The position numbers and the translations under genes are program-made. Positions 24,539-33,097 of a stretch of DNA of 64,000 bases are shown piece by piece; within the stretch, counting starts at the first letter, position 1; each line of letters opens with the position of its first letter. Source of the DNA: Rhodospirillaceae bacterium (GTDB lineage: Bacteria > Pseudomonadota > Alphaproteobacteria > GCA-2731375); contig JABJKS010000011.1 in assembly GCA_018660265.1 (NCBI GenBank), positions 1 through 64,000 of the forward strand, read 5' to 3'. The notes beneath the pieces are model-generated. The model ran no database searches. It saw only the letters and a list, made by a program, of their open reading frames with translations, and had not been told where the DNA came from.

Positions 24539-25426
24539 TCAGAAAGGTTTTAAATCTTTCGACCAACGTTCCGTGATCTCCATCCCGAAATCACTGGGTT
24601 GCAGGGCCGGGATGCGGTCGTAGACCTCCGCAAATCCCAAACGCCGGGCGGTCAGGCGCTTGCCGTAGCACAGCAAATGATCGATGGAGCCCATGAGAAA
24701 CGACAACAGCGGCAGGATCTCGGCAAAGGCGCGGTCAGCCTCCGCCTCGTCACCGGCCCGAAAGGCGTTATAGATCGCCACTTGGCGGTCACAGGCATCG
24801 ACCCCGGGGATCATGCCGTGACAGCCCGCGCGCAGGCTATCCACCAGTTCCATGCCATTGCGGCCATTGAACAAGGTGTAGGCATTGTTGGTCGCCTCCC
24901 GCAGGGCGTTGATATAGGTGGCGGGGCCTTCGGCCTTCAGGATCGAGATGTTGGGATGGCGTCGGTGCAGTTCGGCAAAGCCCGCATTTGAAACCCCAAT
25001 GCCGATATATTCCGGCGCGTTCTGAATGCCCACGGGCAGGGATGACGCATCCGCCACGGCACCATAAAATTCGATCAAGCCCGCCTCTGTCGCGCCTTTG
25101 ACGGGGGGCGGTTGCAGAACGACCCAGGCAGCACCCAGATCGGCGGCGTATTGCGCCATGGCCCTTTGGCCGGCCACGTTGGTTTCCGCGATGGTGACCG
25201 ACAATGGCACCTGGCCGTCAATGTCCGCTGCCGCCCAGGCCATCAGGTCGCGGCGTTCTTCCGTTGACAGTTTGTTGGTTTCCGTGGCCAGGCCGCCTAC
25301 CGCGATACCGTGTACGCCCTGGGCCAAAGCACCCTGCACCTGGGCCCGCATGGCACCCCGGTCAAGGTTTCCGCTTTCGTCAAAGAAGGCATAGAGCATG
25401 GGGTAAATACCGTGAATGCCGCTCAT
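24539..25426 (-). CDS. dihydrodipicolinate synthase (DapA)-family aldolase/hydrolase
   Basis: 295 residues, a TIM barrel of the NAL/DapA family. The Schiff-base lysine is in NISILKAEGPA. The glycine-rich GIAVGGLATETNKLS corresponds to the usual GTTGE carboxylate site, here changed. The conserved YNxP tyrosine that relays protons in DapA is replaced: this protein reads IQNAPEY. It is therefore unlikely to make dihydrodipicolinate for lysine synthesis and more likely a catabolic aldolase or dehydratase. It is followed by a cupin gene in the same direction and preceded by a methyltransferase gene. Confidence 0.85.
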   Translation of the reverse strand: MSGIHGIYPMLYAFFDESGNLDRGAMRAQVQGALAQGVHGIAVGGLATETNKLSTEERRDLMAWAAADIDGQVPLSVTIAETNVAGQRAMAQYAADLGAAWVVLQPPPVKGATEAGLIEFYGAVADASSLPVGIQNAPEYIGIGVSNAGFAELHRRHPNISILKAEGPATYINALREATNNAYTLFNGRNGMELVDSLRAGCHGMIPGVDACDRQVAIYNAFRAGDEAEADRAFAEILPLLSFLMGSIDHLLCYGKRLTARRLGFAEVYDRIPALQPSDFGMEITERWSKDLKPF

Positions 25427-25451
25427 AATTTATGCTCCTATTTTGCGGGCC

Positions 25452-26258
25452 TTACTTTTGGGCCCCACTTTTCGGGCCCACCTTTCGGGCAAGTACTTTC
25501 AGGCCCGGTTTAAAGGCCCATTGCCGTTTGTAGATCTCCAGCCCGTTGCGGGAAAACAACTGCCGCAGATTGTTCATAGAGAAAAACAGACAATGATGGG
25601 GCGGGGTAAAGACATCCCAGTGCAACAGATTTTTCGGCCTGCGCCAATGGCCAATATCCGGCGTGGTCAGATACAGCACGCCGCCAGGGGCCATCAGGGA
25701 GGATACAGCAGCCATGAAAGCGTTGGCATCAGGCACATGTTCCAACACTTCCGAGCAATAGGCTGCATCGAAAAGCCTGTGACCCTGCGACAGATAGTCT
25801 TCGGAAAATTCGATCAAACCGCCCGTGCGATAGATGGCACCAGGATAATGCGCTTCCGCATGGGCGACTGCATCACCGTCGGGGTCGATACCCCAGGTGG
25901 TGAAGCCTGCCTGTAGAGCGGCTTGGGTCATAAAGCCGCCCGAACAACCAATATCCAGGAATAGGCGGTCTTTCGTGCCGCCCACCATTGCACCAGATAG
26001 ATGGCGCACCCGGCCACGGGCCCGACGCAGTTTCGAGGCTTCCTTGCGGAAATAGGCCCTGGTGCCGCCACTATCGGGATTGGCGTACAGATCAGACAAG
26101 GCCGCGTCCGTCAGCATAGGCGAGAGAAAAACCAAACCGCAGTTGCCGCAACGGCGATAATGCCATTGCCCCTTTGCAATGAGGGCCGGGCAATCGGTGC
26201 TGTCACAGACCTGACAGCGTGTTTCCGTGCTTTGGGTTTCTTTAGGGGCGGCATCCAT
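25452..26258 (-). CDS. class I SAM methyltransferase with N-terminal zinc motif
   Basis: 268 residues. The N-terminus has CQVCDSTDC and CGNCGLVFLSP, the small zinc-ribbon seen in Methyltransf_13/23-type enzymes. The SAM loop follows (LFLDIGCSGGFMTQAAL), then YCSEVLEHVPD and GGVLYLTTPD. The C-terminus is rich in basic and Gly/Pro codons because of a short quasi-repeat (TTTCGGGCCCA-like units, 25445-25505), so the exact end of the ancestral gene is unclear. Enzymes of this type often methylate sugars or natural products. It lies 25 bases upstream of the DapA-like gene. Confidence 0.85.
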   Translation of the reverse strand: MDAAPKETQSTETRCQVCDSTDCPALIAKGQWHYRRCGNCGLVFLSPMLTDAALSDLYANPDSGGTRAYFRKEASKLRRARGRVRHLSGAMVGGTKDRLFLDIGCSGGFMTQAALQAGFTTWGIDPDGDAVAHAEAHYPGAIYRTGGLIEFSEDYLSQGHRLFDAAYCSEVLEHVPDANAFMAAVSSLMAPGGVLYLTTPDIGHWRRPKNLLHWDVFTPPHHCLFFSMNNLRQLFSRNGLEIYKRQWAFKPGLKVLARKVGPKSGAQK

Positions 26259-26394
26259 GCACTAGCCATAGGTCAAAGCGGCGCGGGACGCAACGGCAGG
26301 TATTGCCCTATTCTAAGATGTCGGCATCGGGTATATCTAATGTCCCGGTGCCACCTTTTCGTTGACCCGGATTTTTATGCGGGTTCCAAAATAT

Positions 26395-27669
26395 ATGTCC
26401 CAGACTGAAACGACAGGTTCGATCGAGTCCCGCTATGGTTGGATCGTGGTCATTATTTCCACCTTGATGATTACGGTGGCGTTTGGGGCCACTTATCTTG
26501 TGGTCGTGGGCCTGAAACCCATCGCGGCGGAGTTCGATTGGCCGCGGCAAATTCCCTCTGCCGGCTACGCGGCCGCTCTACTGGGTTCGGGCATCGGCGG
26601 CATTCTTATGGGGCTATGGTCCGACCGGCGGGGCATGGCGGGGCCGGCCCTGACGGGGGCCATATTCGTTGGCGTCGGCCTGATCGCCGTATCCTACAGT
26701 AACTCCATAGTCACTTTTCTTGGGGCGCAATTCCTGTTTCTCGGGCTGTTGGGCAACGGCACGATGTTTTCCCCCTTGTTGACCAACGTCACCCACTGGT
26801 TCGACCGGCGCATGGGCATTGCCGTCGCCGTTGTCTCCAGCGGGCAAAGCCTGGCCGGTGCCGTCTGGCCGCCGTTGTTCGGCTATCTGATCGAGCAGTA
26901 TGGCTGGCGGGAGACCATGTTCGGCTATGGCCTGTTCTGTATGGCAACCTTGCTGCCACTGTCTATGTTTATGCGCCGTCCCAGCCCCCGCATGGCCCGC
27001 GGCGGGGCAGCAGCGGACAAGGCGACCCGTGCCGCCCAGGTGGGAAAGGTGCAAGACCTTGTGCTGGGCCTGAAACCCAATGCGACATTTACGCTTTTGT
27101 GCCTGGCGATCCTTGGTTGTTGCGTGGCCATGTCCATGCCCATGGTGCATATCGTGGCCTATTGCTCGGACCTTGGTTTCGCGACCGCACGGGGAACGGA
27201 AATGCTGTCGATCCTGCTGTTCTGCGCTTTCCTCTCGCGCATCGGCTATGGCTGGTTGGCGGATCGTATCGGCGGGTTAAAGGCCCTGCTGCTGGGCTCG
27301 TCCCTGCAATTGCTCGGCCTGGCCTGCTTTATGTATGCGGACACACTGGAAAGCCTGTACGTCGTCTCGATCTTCTATGGTTTGGGCTATGGCGGTATCG
27401 TACCCATGTATGCCTTGATCATCCGGCAGCTGTTCCCCGCCTCCCAGGCGGGCTGGCGCATTGGTGTGATTTTTCTATTCGGCACGACGGGCATGGCCGC
27501 CGGCGGCTATCTGGGCGGCTTCATCTTTGATCTGACGGCGACCTATGTTCTGGCCTTTTTGACCGGTGTCATCTTCAATTTGTTTAATCTGATCCTGGTT
27601 GTTTTCATGGTTTGGCGTCATCGGGATAAAAATCGCCATGACACCAATTTGGTCACTATACCGGCGTAG
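26395..27669 (+). CDS. MFS transporter (oxalate/formate or monocarboxylate antiporter type)
   Basis: About 425 residues with twelve predicted membrane helices. The first begins WIVVIISTLMITVAFGATYL, and the A-motif loop after helix 2 is GLWSDRRG. The layout, including the FWxxGxGYGGxxPxYA-like segment in the second half, fits the MCT/OFA branch of the major facilitator superfamily, which moves small carboxylates. The start is uncertain: ATG codons at 26377 and 26395 are both possible and neither has a strong ribosome-binding site. It is preceded by a divergent methyltransferase gene and followed at 57 bases by mtnP. The substrate is unknown. Confidence 0.85.
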   Translation: MSQTETTGSIESRYGWIVVIISTLMITVAFGATYLVVVGLKPIAAEFDWPRQIPSAGYAAALLGSGIGGILMGLWSDRRGMAGPALTGAIFVGVGLIAVSYSNSIVTFLGAQFLFLGLLGNGTMFSPLLTNVTHWFDRRMGIAVAVVSSGQSLAGAVWPPLFGYLIEQYGWRETMFGYGLFCMATLLPLSMFMRRPSPRMARGGAAADKATRAAQVGKVQDLVLGLKPNATFTLLCLAILGCCVAMSMPMVHIVAYCSDLGFATARGTEMLSILLFCAFLSRIGYGWLADRIGGLKALLLGSSLQLLGLACFMYADTLESLYVVSIFYGLGYGGIVPMYALIIRQLFPASQAGWRIGVIFLFGTTGMAAGGYLGGFIFDLTATYVLAFLTGVIFNLFNLILVVFMVWRHRDKNRHDTNLVTIPA

Positions 27670-27726
27670 TGTCCTGATGCATTTGCGGCTATGTTGAGGT
27701 ACCTAATCCTGTAAGGGGAAGCGTTT

Positions 27727-28614
27727 ATGAGTGAGATCCATGCAGCGCCCGTGTTGGGCGTGATCGGTGGTAGTGGCGTATACGACATCGACGGTTTAAG
27801 CAATACCCGCTGGGAAGCGGTTGCGGGCCCCTGGGGCGCGCCGTCGGATAAACTATTGTTCGGTAATCTGGACGGTGTCGAGATGGTTTTTCTGCCCCGT
27901 CATGGCCGCGGGCATGTGCAGTCGCCATCCTCGATCAATTATCGCGCCAATATCGATGCCATGAAACGGGCCGGGGTCACGGATATTATTTCGCTGTCCG
28001 CCTGTGGCTCGTTCGAGGAAGACCTGCCGCCGGGCACTTTCGTCATCATTGATCAATTCATCGACCGCACCTTCGCGCGGGAGAAAAGCTTTTTTGGCCC
28101 CGGCATGGTGGCGCATGTCTCCATGGCCCATCCGGTCAATGCCCGCCTTGGCGATTGGTGCGAACAGGCCGCCCGCGATATTAGCGTGCCCGTGCACCGG
28201 GGCGGCACTTATTTATGTATGGAGGGGCCGCAATTCTCCTCGTTGGCGGAAAGCAACCTGTATCGGCAATGGGGCTGTCAGGTCATCGGCATGACCAATA
28301 TGCCCGAGGCGAAACTGGCCCGCGAGGCGGAGATCCCCTATGCCACCGTGGCCATGGTCACGGATTTTGACTGCTGGCATCCTGATCACGACGCGGTTGA
28401 AGTGGATGACGTCATCCGGGTGCTGATGGGCAACGCGGATCATGCCCGCGCCCTGGTAAAGGCGGTGGCACCGCGCATGGCGGAACGTCCGGCCATATGT
28501 CCCTCAGGCAACGATCAGGCCTTGGAAATGGCCCTTATCACCAGTCCCGATTGCCGGGACCCGGAGGTAATGGCGAAGCTGGATGCGGTCGCGGGCCGTG
28601 TCCTGAAGGCCTAA
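27727..28614 (+). CDS. mtnP: S-methyl-5'-thioadenosine phosphorylase
   Basis: 295 residues of the trimeric MTA phosphorylase/PNP family. VIGGSGVYDIDGL is the phosphate-binding start, followed by LPRHGRGHVQSPSSINYRAN, LSACGSFEED, YLCMEGPQFSSLAES, IGMTNMPEAKLAREAEI and the catalytic VTDFDCWH. It cleaves methylthioadenosine from polyamine synthesis or quorum-signal synthesis to adenine and methylthioribose-1-phosphate. AAGGGGAAG precedes the ATG. The next gene is apt, which recycles the adenine, so the pair forms a purine and methylthio salvage unit. Confidence 0.95.
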   Translation: MSEIHAAPVLGVIGGSGVYDIDGLSNTRWEAVAGPWGAPSDKLLFGNLDGVEMVFLPRHGRGHVQSPSSINYRANIDAMKRAGVTDIISLSACGSFEEDLPPGTFVIIDQFIDRTFAREKSFFGPGMVAHVSMAHPVNARLGDWCEQAARDISVPVHRGGTYLCMEGPQFSSLAESNLYRQWGCQVIGMTNMPEAKLAREAEIPYATVAMVTDFDCWHPDHDAVEVDDVIRVLMGNADHARALVKAVAPRMAERPAICPSGNDQALEMALITSPDCRDPEVMAKLDAVAGRVLKA

Positions 28615-28639
28615 AGGCCCAAAGGAAGAGTAATCGATC

Positions 28640-29167
28640 ATGGATATCAAAGATCTGGTGCGCACCATTCCCGACTATCCCAAAGAAGGCATCATGTTTC
28701 GCGATATCACCACCTTGTTGGAACATCCCGCCGGCTTCCGCCGTACGGTGGATGAACTGGTGCAGCCCTTTGCCGGCAGCGCCATTACGCGTGTTGCCGG
28801 GATTGAGGCGCGGGGCTTTATCCTGGGCGGCGCGGTGGCGCATCAGCTTTCCCTCGGCTTTGTCGCCATACGAAAAAAGGGCAAGCTGCCGTGGCAGACT
28901 ATATCTGTGGAGTACGAATTGGAATACGGCACGGACGAGGTTGAAATTCATATCGACAGTGTGGAAGCCGGCGATCAGATCCTGATCATCGATGACCTGA
29001 TCGCCACGGGCGGCACCGCCGCTGCAAGTGTGCAATTGATACGCGAAGCCGGCGGCGAAGTCGTCGGGGCATCCTTCATTGTCGATCTGCCCGACCTGGG
29101 CGGCCGTGCCAGGTTGGAGGAAATGGGCGTCCCGGTTCGGACCCTGATGTCCTTTGAAGGGGATTAA
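28640..29167 (+). CDS. apt: adenine phosphoribosyltransferase
   Basis: 175 residues, the standard length. It has the N-terminal [19 protein letters not shown], the adenine-binding [14 protein letters not shown] region, and the PRPP loop [16 protein letters not shown]. It converts adenine and PRPP to AMP in the cytoplasm. The gene starts 25 bases after mtnP with GGAAGAG upstream, so both are likely on one transcript and use the adenine released by MtnP. The next gene follows after nine bases. Confidence 0.95.
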   Translation: MDIKDLVRTIPDYPKEGIMFRDITTLLEHPAGFRRTVDELVQPFAGSAITRVAGIEARGFILGGAVAHQLSLGFVAIRKKGKLPWQTISVEYELEYGTDEVEIHIDSVEAGDQILIIDDLIATGGTAAASVQLIREAGGEVVGASFIVDLPDLGGRARLEEMGVPVRTLMSFEGD

Positions 29168-29176
29168 ATTCATATC

Positions 29177-30148
29177 ATGACGGCAGATACCGCCCTCAGC
29201 GCCGGCTGGCGTGACCACCCCCGTTATCCCGATCCCGCCATCGAAGCGCTGGATGAGCGCTTTGCGCCCTATATGATTTTTAGCGCGGCGGTGGAGCGGC
29301 TCTATACCGGCTGCCGCTGGGCCGAGGGGCCGGTGTGGTTTGGCGATGGCCGCTATCTGTTGTGGAGCGATATTCCCAACAACCGCATTTTGAAGTGGGA
29401 AGAGGAAACCGGTGCCGTCAGCGTCTTTCGCAAGCCAACGGATTTCGGCAATGGCAATACCCGGGATCGCCAGGGCCGGCTGATCACCTGCGAACATGGG
29501 GCTAGGCGGGTCACCCGCACGGAATATGACGGCAGTATCACCGTGTTGATGGATCAATGGCAGGGCAAGCCCCTGAATTCCCCCAACGATGTCGTGGTGA
29601 AATCCGACGGCTCAATCTGGTTCACGGACCCGCCGTTTGGTATTTTGGGCAATTACGAGGGCCACAGGGCGGAGCCGGAGGTCGCCCAGGCGGTCTATCG
29701 TATTGATGGCGCGGATGGCGGCATCACGGTCGTGGCCGATGATGTGCTGGGGCCCAATGGCCTGTGTTTTTCGCCCGATGAAAGCATACTGTACGTGGTG
29801 GAATCCCGTGGTCTGCCGAACCGCAAGATTCTCGCCTATGATGTATCAGCCGACGGTCAGAGAATTGCCAACAAGCGGGTGCATATTGATGCGGGACCGG
29901 GCGGCACCCCTGACGGTATGCGCTGTGATGTGGATGGCAATCTGTGGTGCGGTTGGGGCATGGGGACGGCGGATCTGGATGGCGTGCTGATCTTTGCCCC
30001 CGACGGCGATAAAATAGGGCGCATCGCCTTGCCCGAACGTTGCGCCAATGTCTGCTTTGGCGGCATTAAACGGAACCGCCTGTTCATGGCTGCCAGCCAG
30101 TCCCTCTATGCGGTCTATGTGAACACCCAAGGCGCATCTGGAGGTTAG
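29177..30148 (+). CDS. SMP-30/gluconolactonase/LRE family protein
   Basis: 323 residues forming a six-bladed propeller of the SMP-30 lactonase type: CRWAEGPVWFGDGRYLLWSD, LNSPNDVVVKSDGSIWFTDPP and LGPNGLCFSPDESILYVVES carry the conserved metal ligands Glu, Asn and Asp. These enzymes hydrolyse sugar lactones or related esters in the cytoplasm. It starts nine bases after apt on the same strand, so it is probably a third gene of that transcript, although its chemistry is not obviously linked to purine salvage. Confidence 0.9.
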   Translation: MTADTALSAGWRDHPRYPDPAIEALDERFAPYMIFSAAVERLYTGCRWAEGPVWFGDGRYLLWSDIPNNRILKWEEETGAVSVFRKPTDFGNGNTRDRQGRLITCEHGARRVTRTEYDGSITVLMDQWQGKPLNSPNDVVVKSDGSIWFTDPPFGILGNYEGHRAEPEVAQAVYRIDGADGGITVVADDVLGPNGLCFSPDESILYVVESRGLPNRKILAYDVSADGQRIANKRVHIDAGPGGTPDGMRCDVDGNLWCGWGMGTADLDGVLIFAPDGDKIGRIALPERCANVCFGGIKRNRLFMAASQSLYAVYVNTQGASGG

Positions 30149-30202
30149 GGTTGGGGGGTCGCTAGCGGCCAGCGCGTTTCCGCCCCCATGCTGTTATAGG
30201 CG

Positions 30203-30232
30203 GCTATGCGCTGCTATGCGCTGCTAAGCGCT
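30203..30232. repeat. 10-bp tandem repeat after the SMP-30 gene
   Basis: Three copies of GCTATGCGCT, the last with one change (GCTAAGCGCT). They lie in the convergent gap before the YggT gene. Confidence 0.7.
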
Positions 30233-30253
30233 ATTATATCTGGGTTCAGGGGC

Positions 30254-30547
30254 CTAAAATCCGGGCACACAGCCGGATATTTCGCGGATAAAATTCTGCA
30301 CAAAGACCAAAAGCAGGATCAAAACCACGGGCGATAGGTCAATACCGCCCAGGCTTGGCAGAATACGCCGGATGGGGCCCAGGGCCGGTTCGGTAATCTT
30401 ATGCAGGAAATCACCCACCATATAGACGAAGCGATTTTGCGTATTTATCACATTGAAAACCACCAGCCAGGACATCACGACCTGGATCAGGATCATCCAG
30501 AAATACAACATGATGACGCTTGTAACCAATCCGACAATGGAACACAT
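30254..30547 (-). CDS. YggT family membrane protein
   Basis: 97 residues with two hydrophobic segments, the first IMLYFWMILIQVVMSWLVVF and the second LSPVVLILLLVFVQNFI, and the family motif ITEPALGPIRRILPSLGGIDLSP. YggT proteins are small inner-membrane proteins of unclear function that often lie near cell-division or proline-synthesis genes and have been linked to osmotic tolerance. Here it sits alone on the minus strand, divergent from tRNA-Ala. Confidence 0.9.
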   Translation of the reverse strand: MCSIVGLVTSVIMLYFWMILIQVVMSWLVVFNVINTQNRFVYMVGDFLHKITEPALGPIRRILPSLGGIDLSPVVLILLLVFVQNFIREISGCVPGF

Positions 30548-30697
30548 GCGAAACCCCAGCCTCTCTCAAATGACAATCCGGCAACAGCCCCACATGTAAT
30601 GCCCCACCGCCCCTAACGCAAGCGTGCAAGTCGCGGATATGCCAATTCAAACCCTTGACAGCCGCCGCCGCAGGTTCCTATATGCCAGCGGAATTTC

Positions 30698-30773
30698 GGG
30701 GCCGTAGCTCAGTTGGGAGAGCGCCACGTTCGCAACGTGGAGGTCAGCGGTTCGATCCCGCTCGGCTCCACCA
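30698..30773 (+). tRNA. tRNA-Ala(CGC)
   Basis: A 76-base cloverleaf. The acceptor GGGGCCG pairs with CGGCTCC (one G-U), the D-arm is GCTC...GAGC, the anticodon stem CCACG/CGTGG encloses TTCGCAA (anticodon CGC at 30731-30733), and the T-arm is around GGTTCGATC. CCA is encoded. Its 3' part is exactly duplicated at 33393-33443, marking it as an integration site. Confidence 0.95.
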
Positions 30774-30779
30774 AAACCC
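30729..30779 (+). repeat. attL-like 51-bp direct repeat, tRNA copy
   Basis: Runs from the anticodon loop of tRNA-Ala to six bases past its CCA. It is identical over 51 bases to 33393-33443. Integrases of islands and phages commonly use tRNA 3' ends in this way, so it marks one border of a 2.66-kb insert. No integrase remains inside the insert. Confidence 0.8.
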
Positions 30780-30921
30780 CCAGATAAATGCGTCACCAAC
30801 AAAAGAAAACGGCAGCCCCTAAGAACCGCCGCTCTTTAAGGTCTGGTTGTTGCCTTGGCCGTTACGGTGATAATGCATTCAATTGCCTTCTGCTAAGCTT
30901 CGCGACAAACTATAGAGATTA

Positions 30922-30986
30922 AGTGCACTGTCGCCGTAACCAATAGAATGCACTGTCACCGTAATCCGTGTGTCACCGTAATCCGT
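30922..30986. repeat. REP-like repeats, left cluster
   Basis: Three units related to GCACTGTCACCGTAATCC: 30922-30940 (with GCCGTAAC), 30946-30966 and 30971-30986. This is the reverse complement of the units at 31381-31450. The RHS fragment begins directly at the last unit. Confidence 0.75.
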
Positions 30987-31274
30987 GGGCAATGATCCAC
31001 TGAACTTGATTGATCCATTTGGTTACGCGGCGGCGGACATAGCGAGTAAGGCGCGAAATGTGACCGGCGTTGCGAACCAGGGTCGCGATCCTTTTGGCGA
31101 CAGCTTCATTTGTTCAAATTCTACGATGACACGACAACTTGGCGATCCCATGCGGATTGGCTGGACGAGTTGTGTTCTCAGACCAGAGGCGTCTTCTCGA
31201 AGAGCAGCGTATTGGAAACTACTGCCGGGGTTGAGGATTTCGAAGAGTATCTGGACATCATGGATCAGTGGTAG
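30985..31274 (+). pseudogene. RHS core fragment joined to a truncated immunity-gene 3' end
   Basis: The first part reads GNDPLNLIDPFGYAAADIAS, the hallmark that closes the RHS/YD-repeat core just before the variable toxin tip. Its 5' side stops at a REP-like unit. From 31099 the sequence instead matches, without gaps and with scattered substitutions, the last part of the gene at 32375-33097 (in another frame: FYDDTTTWRSHADWLDELC, ending DIMDQW at 31274). The toxin tip and the start of the immunity gene are therefore missing. This looks like a deletion scar of a toxin-immunity cassette. Confidence 0.75.
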
Positions 31275-31322
31275 CTGCCTCCGTCGGAACAAGTTCTAAG
31301 CCGAATAGGCTCGGAACTGGTG
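31099..31322 (+). repeat. 224-bp imperfect direct repeat, copy 1
   Basis: Aligns without gaps to 32922-33145, covering the 3' end of the candidate immunity gene and about 48 bases beyond its stop. Differences are single-base substitutions scattered along the length, so the duplication is not recent. Confidence 0.85.
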
Positions 31323-31380
31323 ATTTTGAAAGGCGGGGGTCAGAAAGGCGGGGGTCAGGTCTTTCTTTTTGCACACAAGA

Positions 31381-31450
31381 ATTACGGTGACAGTGCACTT
31401 GAATTACGGTGACAGAATTACTGTGGAATAACGGTGACAGTGCACTTTAT
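31381..31450. repeat. REP-like repeats before the RAYT gene
   Basis: Units of (A)ATTACGGTGACAGTGCACTT at 31381-31400, 31402-31415 (partial) and 31430-31450, in the plus orientation and ending about 35 bases before the transposase start. An inverted unit lies just after the gene at 32177-32196. Confidence 0.8.
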
Positions 31451-31484
31451 TGACATTCATTGAACACCTTGCCAGTATCCGTCT

Positions 31485-32165
31485 ATGGCCCGCCTCGCCC
31501 GGATCGTTTTGCCCTATCTGCCGCACCATGTCACCCAACGGGGCAATGGTCGGCAACAGACTTTCTTTGGCTCGGACGACTATGCGCTGTATCGTGATTT
31601 GCTTGGCCGTGAGTGCCGCGCTGCCAGCGTCGAGGTCTGGGCTTGGTGCCTGATGCCCAATCATGTCCATCTGATCTTGGTGCCGCAAGACGCGGATGGT
31701 TTGCGGCGGGCGCTGTCGAAGGTGCACCGCCGCTATGCCGGTGCCATTCATGCGCGTGAGAAGCGAACCGGGCATTTTTGGCAGGGCCGGTTTGGCGCGG
31801 TGGCCATGGACGAGGCTCATCTGGCTGCCGCTCTGCGCTATGTGATGCTCAATCCGGTGCGTGCCGGGCTGGTCTACCACGCACAGGATTGGCCCTGGTC
31901 GAGCGTTCATAGCCATCTTTCAGGCAACGATGACGGCGTCACCACGTTGGCACCGCTCAAAGCCCGGCTGCCCGACTTGGCCAGCCTCCTTGACGGAGAT
32001 GGGGATGGCGATGTGGACGAAGACGAGGTCCATGACCGGCTGCGCCGAGCGGAAAGCATCGGCCGGCCATTGGGCACTCCAGAGTTTCTGAAGAAAGTCG
32101 AGGCCACGCTTGGCCGCCAAGTCCTAGCGCGAAAGCGCGGCCCAAAGCCAAAACAGCTGGAATAG
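31485..32165 (+). CDS. REP-associated tyrosine transposase (RAYT)
   Basis: 226 residues of the Y1 (IS200-like) transposase family. It has HHVTQRGN near the start, the metal-binding HUH motif LMPNHVHLILVP, GHFWQGRF, and the catalytic tyrosine region ALRYVMLNPVRAGLV with WPWSS after it, the standard RAYT order. Inverted REP-like repeats flank it, as expected for RAYTs, which process REP sequences. The C-terminal part contains an acidic loop DGDGDGDVDEDE that fits the EF-hand calcium-binding consensus and is not usual in this family. It lies inside the tRNA-bounded island. Confidence 0.93.
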   Translation: MARLARIVLPYLPHHVTQRGNGRQQTFFGSDDYALYRDLLGRECRAASVEVWAWCLMPNHVHLILVPQDADGLRRALSKVHRRYAGAIHAREKRTGHFWQGRFGAVAMDEAHLAAALRYVMLNPVRAGLVYHAQDWPWSSVHSHLSGNDDGVTTLAPLKARLPDLASLLDGDGDGDVDEDEVHDRLRRAESIGRPLGTPEFLKKVEATLGRQVLARKRGPKPKQLE

Positions 32166-32176
32166 AAGGCGAATAG

Positions 32177-32196
32177 AATGCACTGTCACCGTAATC
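32177..32196 (-). repeat. REP-like repeat after the RAYT gene
   Basis: GAATGCACTGTCACCGTAAT, the inverse of the units at 31381-31450. It lies 12 bases after the transposase stop, so the gene sits between inverted copies. Confidence 0.8.
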
Positions 32197-32198
32197 CC

Positions 32199-32360
32199 AT
32201 TAGTGTATCCTGTACACGGCAAGTCCGAATTCAAACAGGCGCGGCAAAGAATTCAGGACAGAAGTCGTATCTATACACAGGCGAGAACACGCGCGTTCCC
32301 GACAGTGTATTTCGGGCCTATGACTATGTCTTTCGCCGCAGTGATCTCGGTCCAAATTGA
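32199..32360 (+). pseudogene. possible tail of a polymorphic toxin, upstream of its immunity gene
   Basis: An open frame of about 53 codons ends YTGENTRVPDSVFRAYDYVF and then RRSDLGPN before a TGA at 32358-32360. A good ribosome-binding site (AAGGA) and the start of the candidate immunity gene follow at once. Toxin tips and immunity genes are normally this close. The 5' side is cut at a REP-like unit, so only the tail would remain. I do not recognise the toxin family, and the coding nature is inferred from context. Confidence 0.35.
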
Positions 32361-32374
32361 TAAAGGAATTTTCG

Positions 32375-33097
32375 TTGTTGTGGTTCGAAGCACATTTTTC
32401 GGAGATTGACTTGGATAAGCTCTTGAATGCAATTTTTCGTTTGCCGGATGCAATCCGGCCCATCTATTTCAGTGATAATGATTCTAAAAGAAACAAAAAA
32501 AATCTTGTTACAAATACTAAGCTCTTCGACGCGTTTATCGAGAAGAATCGAATTGGGTTTTTCCTGCGTGGGGAAAAGGGTTTGTATGACATTCACACCT
32601 ATCCTGGATTATCGCCGCATATCAATTTTGATGCGCCCAACGAGTTTCAACAGTACATCATGCCGTTATTCGAGGCAGTGGCACCGTTTGATCCCTGTTT
32701 CGCTTATGCCGCCGACCGCGAAGAACGCATTCATCGCAATCGTTGTTTCAAGACCATCGGCATTAACCACATCGAATCCTGGGTTGGGCGAGACTTCAAG
32801 GGCTTCTTGCCCGGCCTGTATTGCCATACGCTGATATCTGACCGTCTTGTCGAAAAATTCAATGTTGATCTAGCCGAGCTTGTTTCCGCTGCGCCGTCAC
32901 ACATTGAGATAGGCGATCAGGGACAGCTTCATTTGTTTAAATTCTATGATGACACGACAACGTGGCGCTCCCATACAGATTGGCTGGACGAGTTGTGTTC
33001 TCAGACCAGAGGCGTTTTTTCGAAGCGCCGGGTATTGGAAGCAACTGCCGGGGTTGAAGATTTCGAAGAGTATCTGGACATCATGGATCAGTGGTAG
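32375..33097 (+). CDS. candidate polymorphic-toxin immunity protein (Imm52-like)
   Basis: About 240 acidic residues without signal or membrane segments, in keeping with cytoplasmic immunity proteins. It contains IGFFLRGEKGLYDIHTYPG, LPGLYCHTLISDRLVEKFN and the C-terminal EDFEEYLDIMDQW. The layout reminds me of the Imm52 group, but I cannot confirm the family. No ATG is present. The TTG at 32375 is preferred because AAGGA lies seven bases before it, and a TTG at 32357 has no such site. A shortened copy of its 3' end is fused to an RHS core fragment at 31099-31274, which supports a toxin-immunity origin. AT content is higher than in flanking genes, suggesting transfer. Confidence 0.6.
   Translation: MLWFEAHFSEIDLDKLLNAIFRLPDAIRPIYFSDNDSKRNKKNLVTNTKLFDAFIEKNRIGFFLRGEKGLYDIHTYPGLSPHINFDAPNEFQQYIMPLFEAVAPFDPCFAYAADREERIHRNRCFKTIGINHIESWVGRDFKGFLPGLYCHTLISDRLVEKFNVDLAELVSAAPSHIEIGDQGQLHLFKFYDDTTTWRSHTDWLDELCSQTRGVFSKRRVLEATAGVEDFEEYLDIMDQW

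Noticed and set aside
24539-25426. dapA naming for the DapA-family gene
   Set aside because: The proton-relay tyrosine and the usual carboxylate loop are changed, and the context is catabolic.
30698-30773. second tRNA gene at 33.4 kb
   Set aside because: Only the 3' half of the tRNA is present there. The acceptor and D-arm 5' parts are missing, so it cannot fold as a tRNA.
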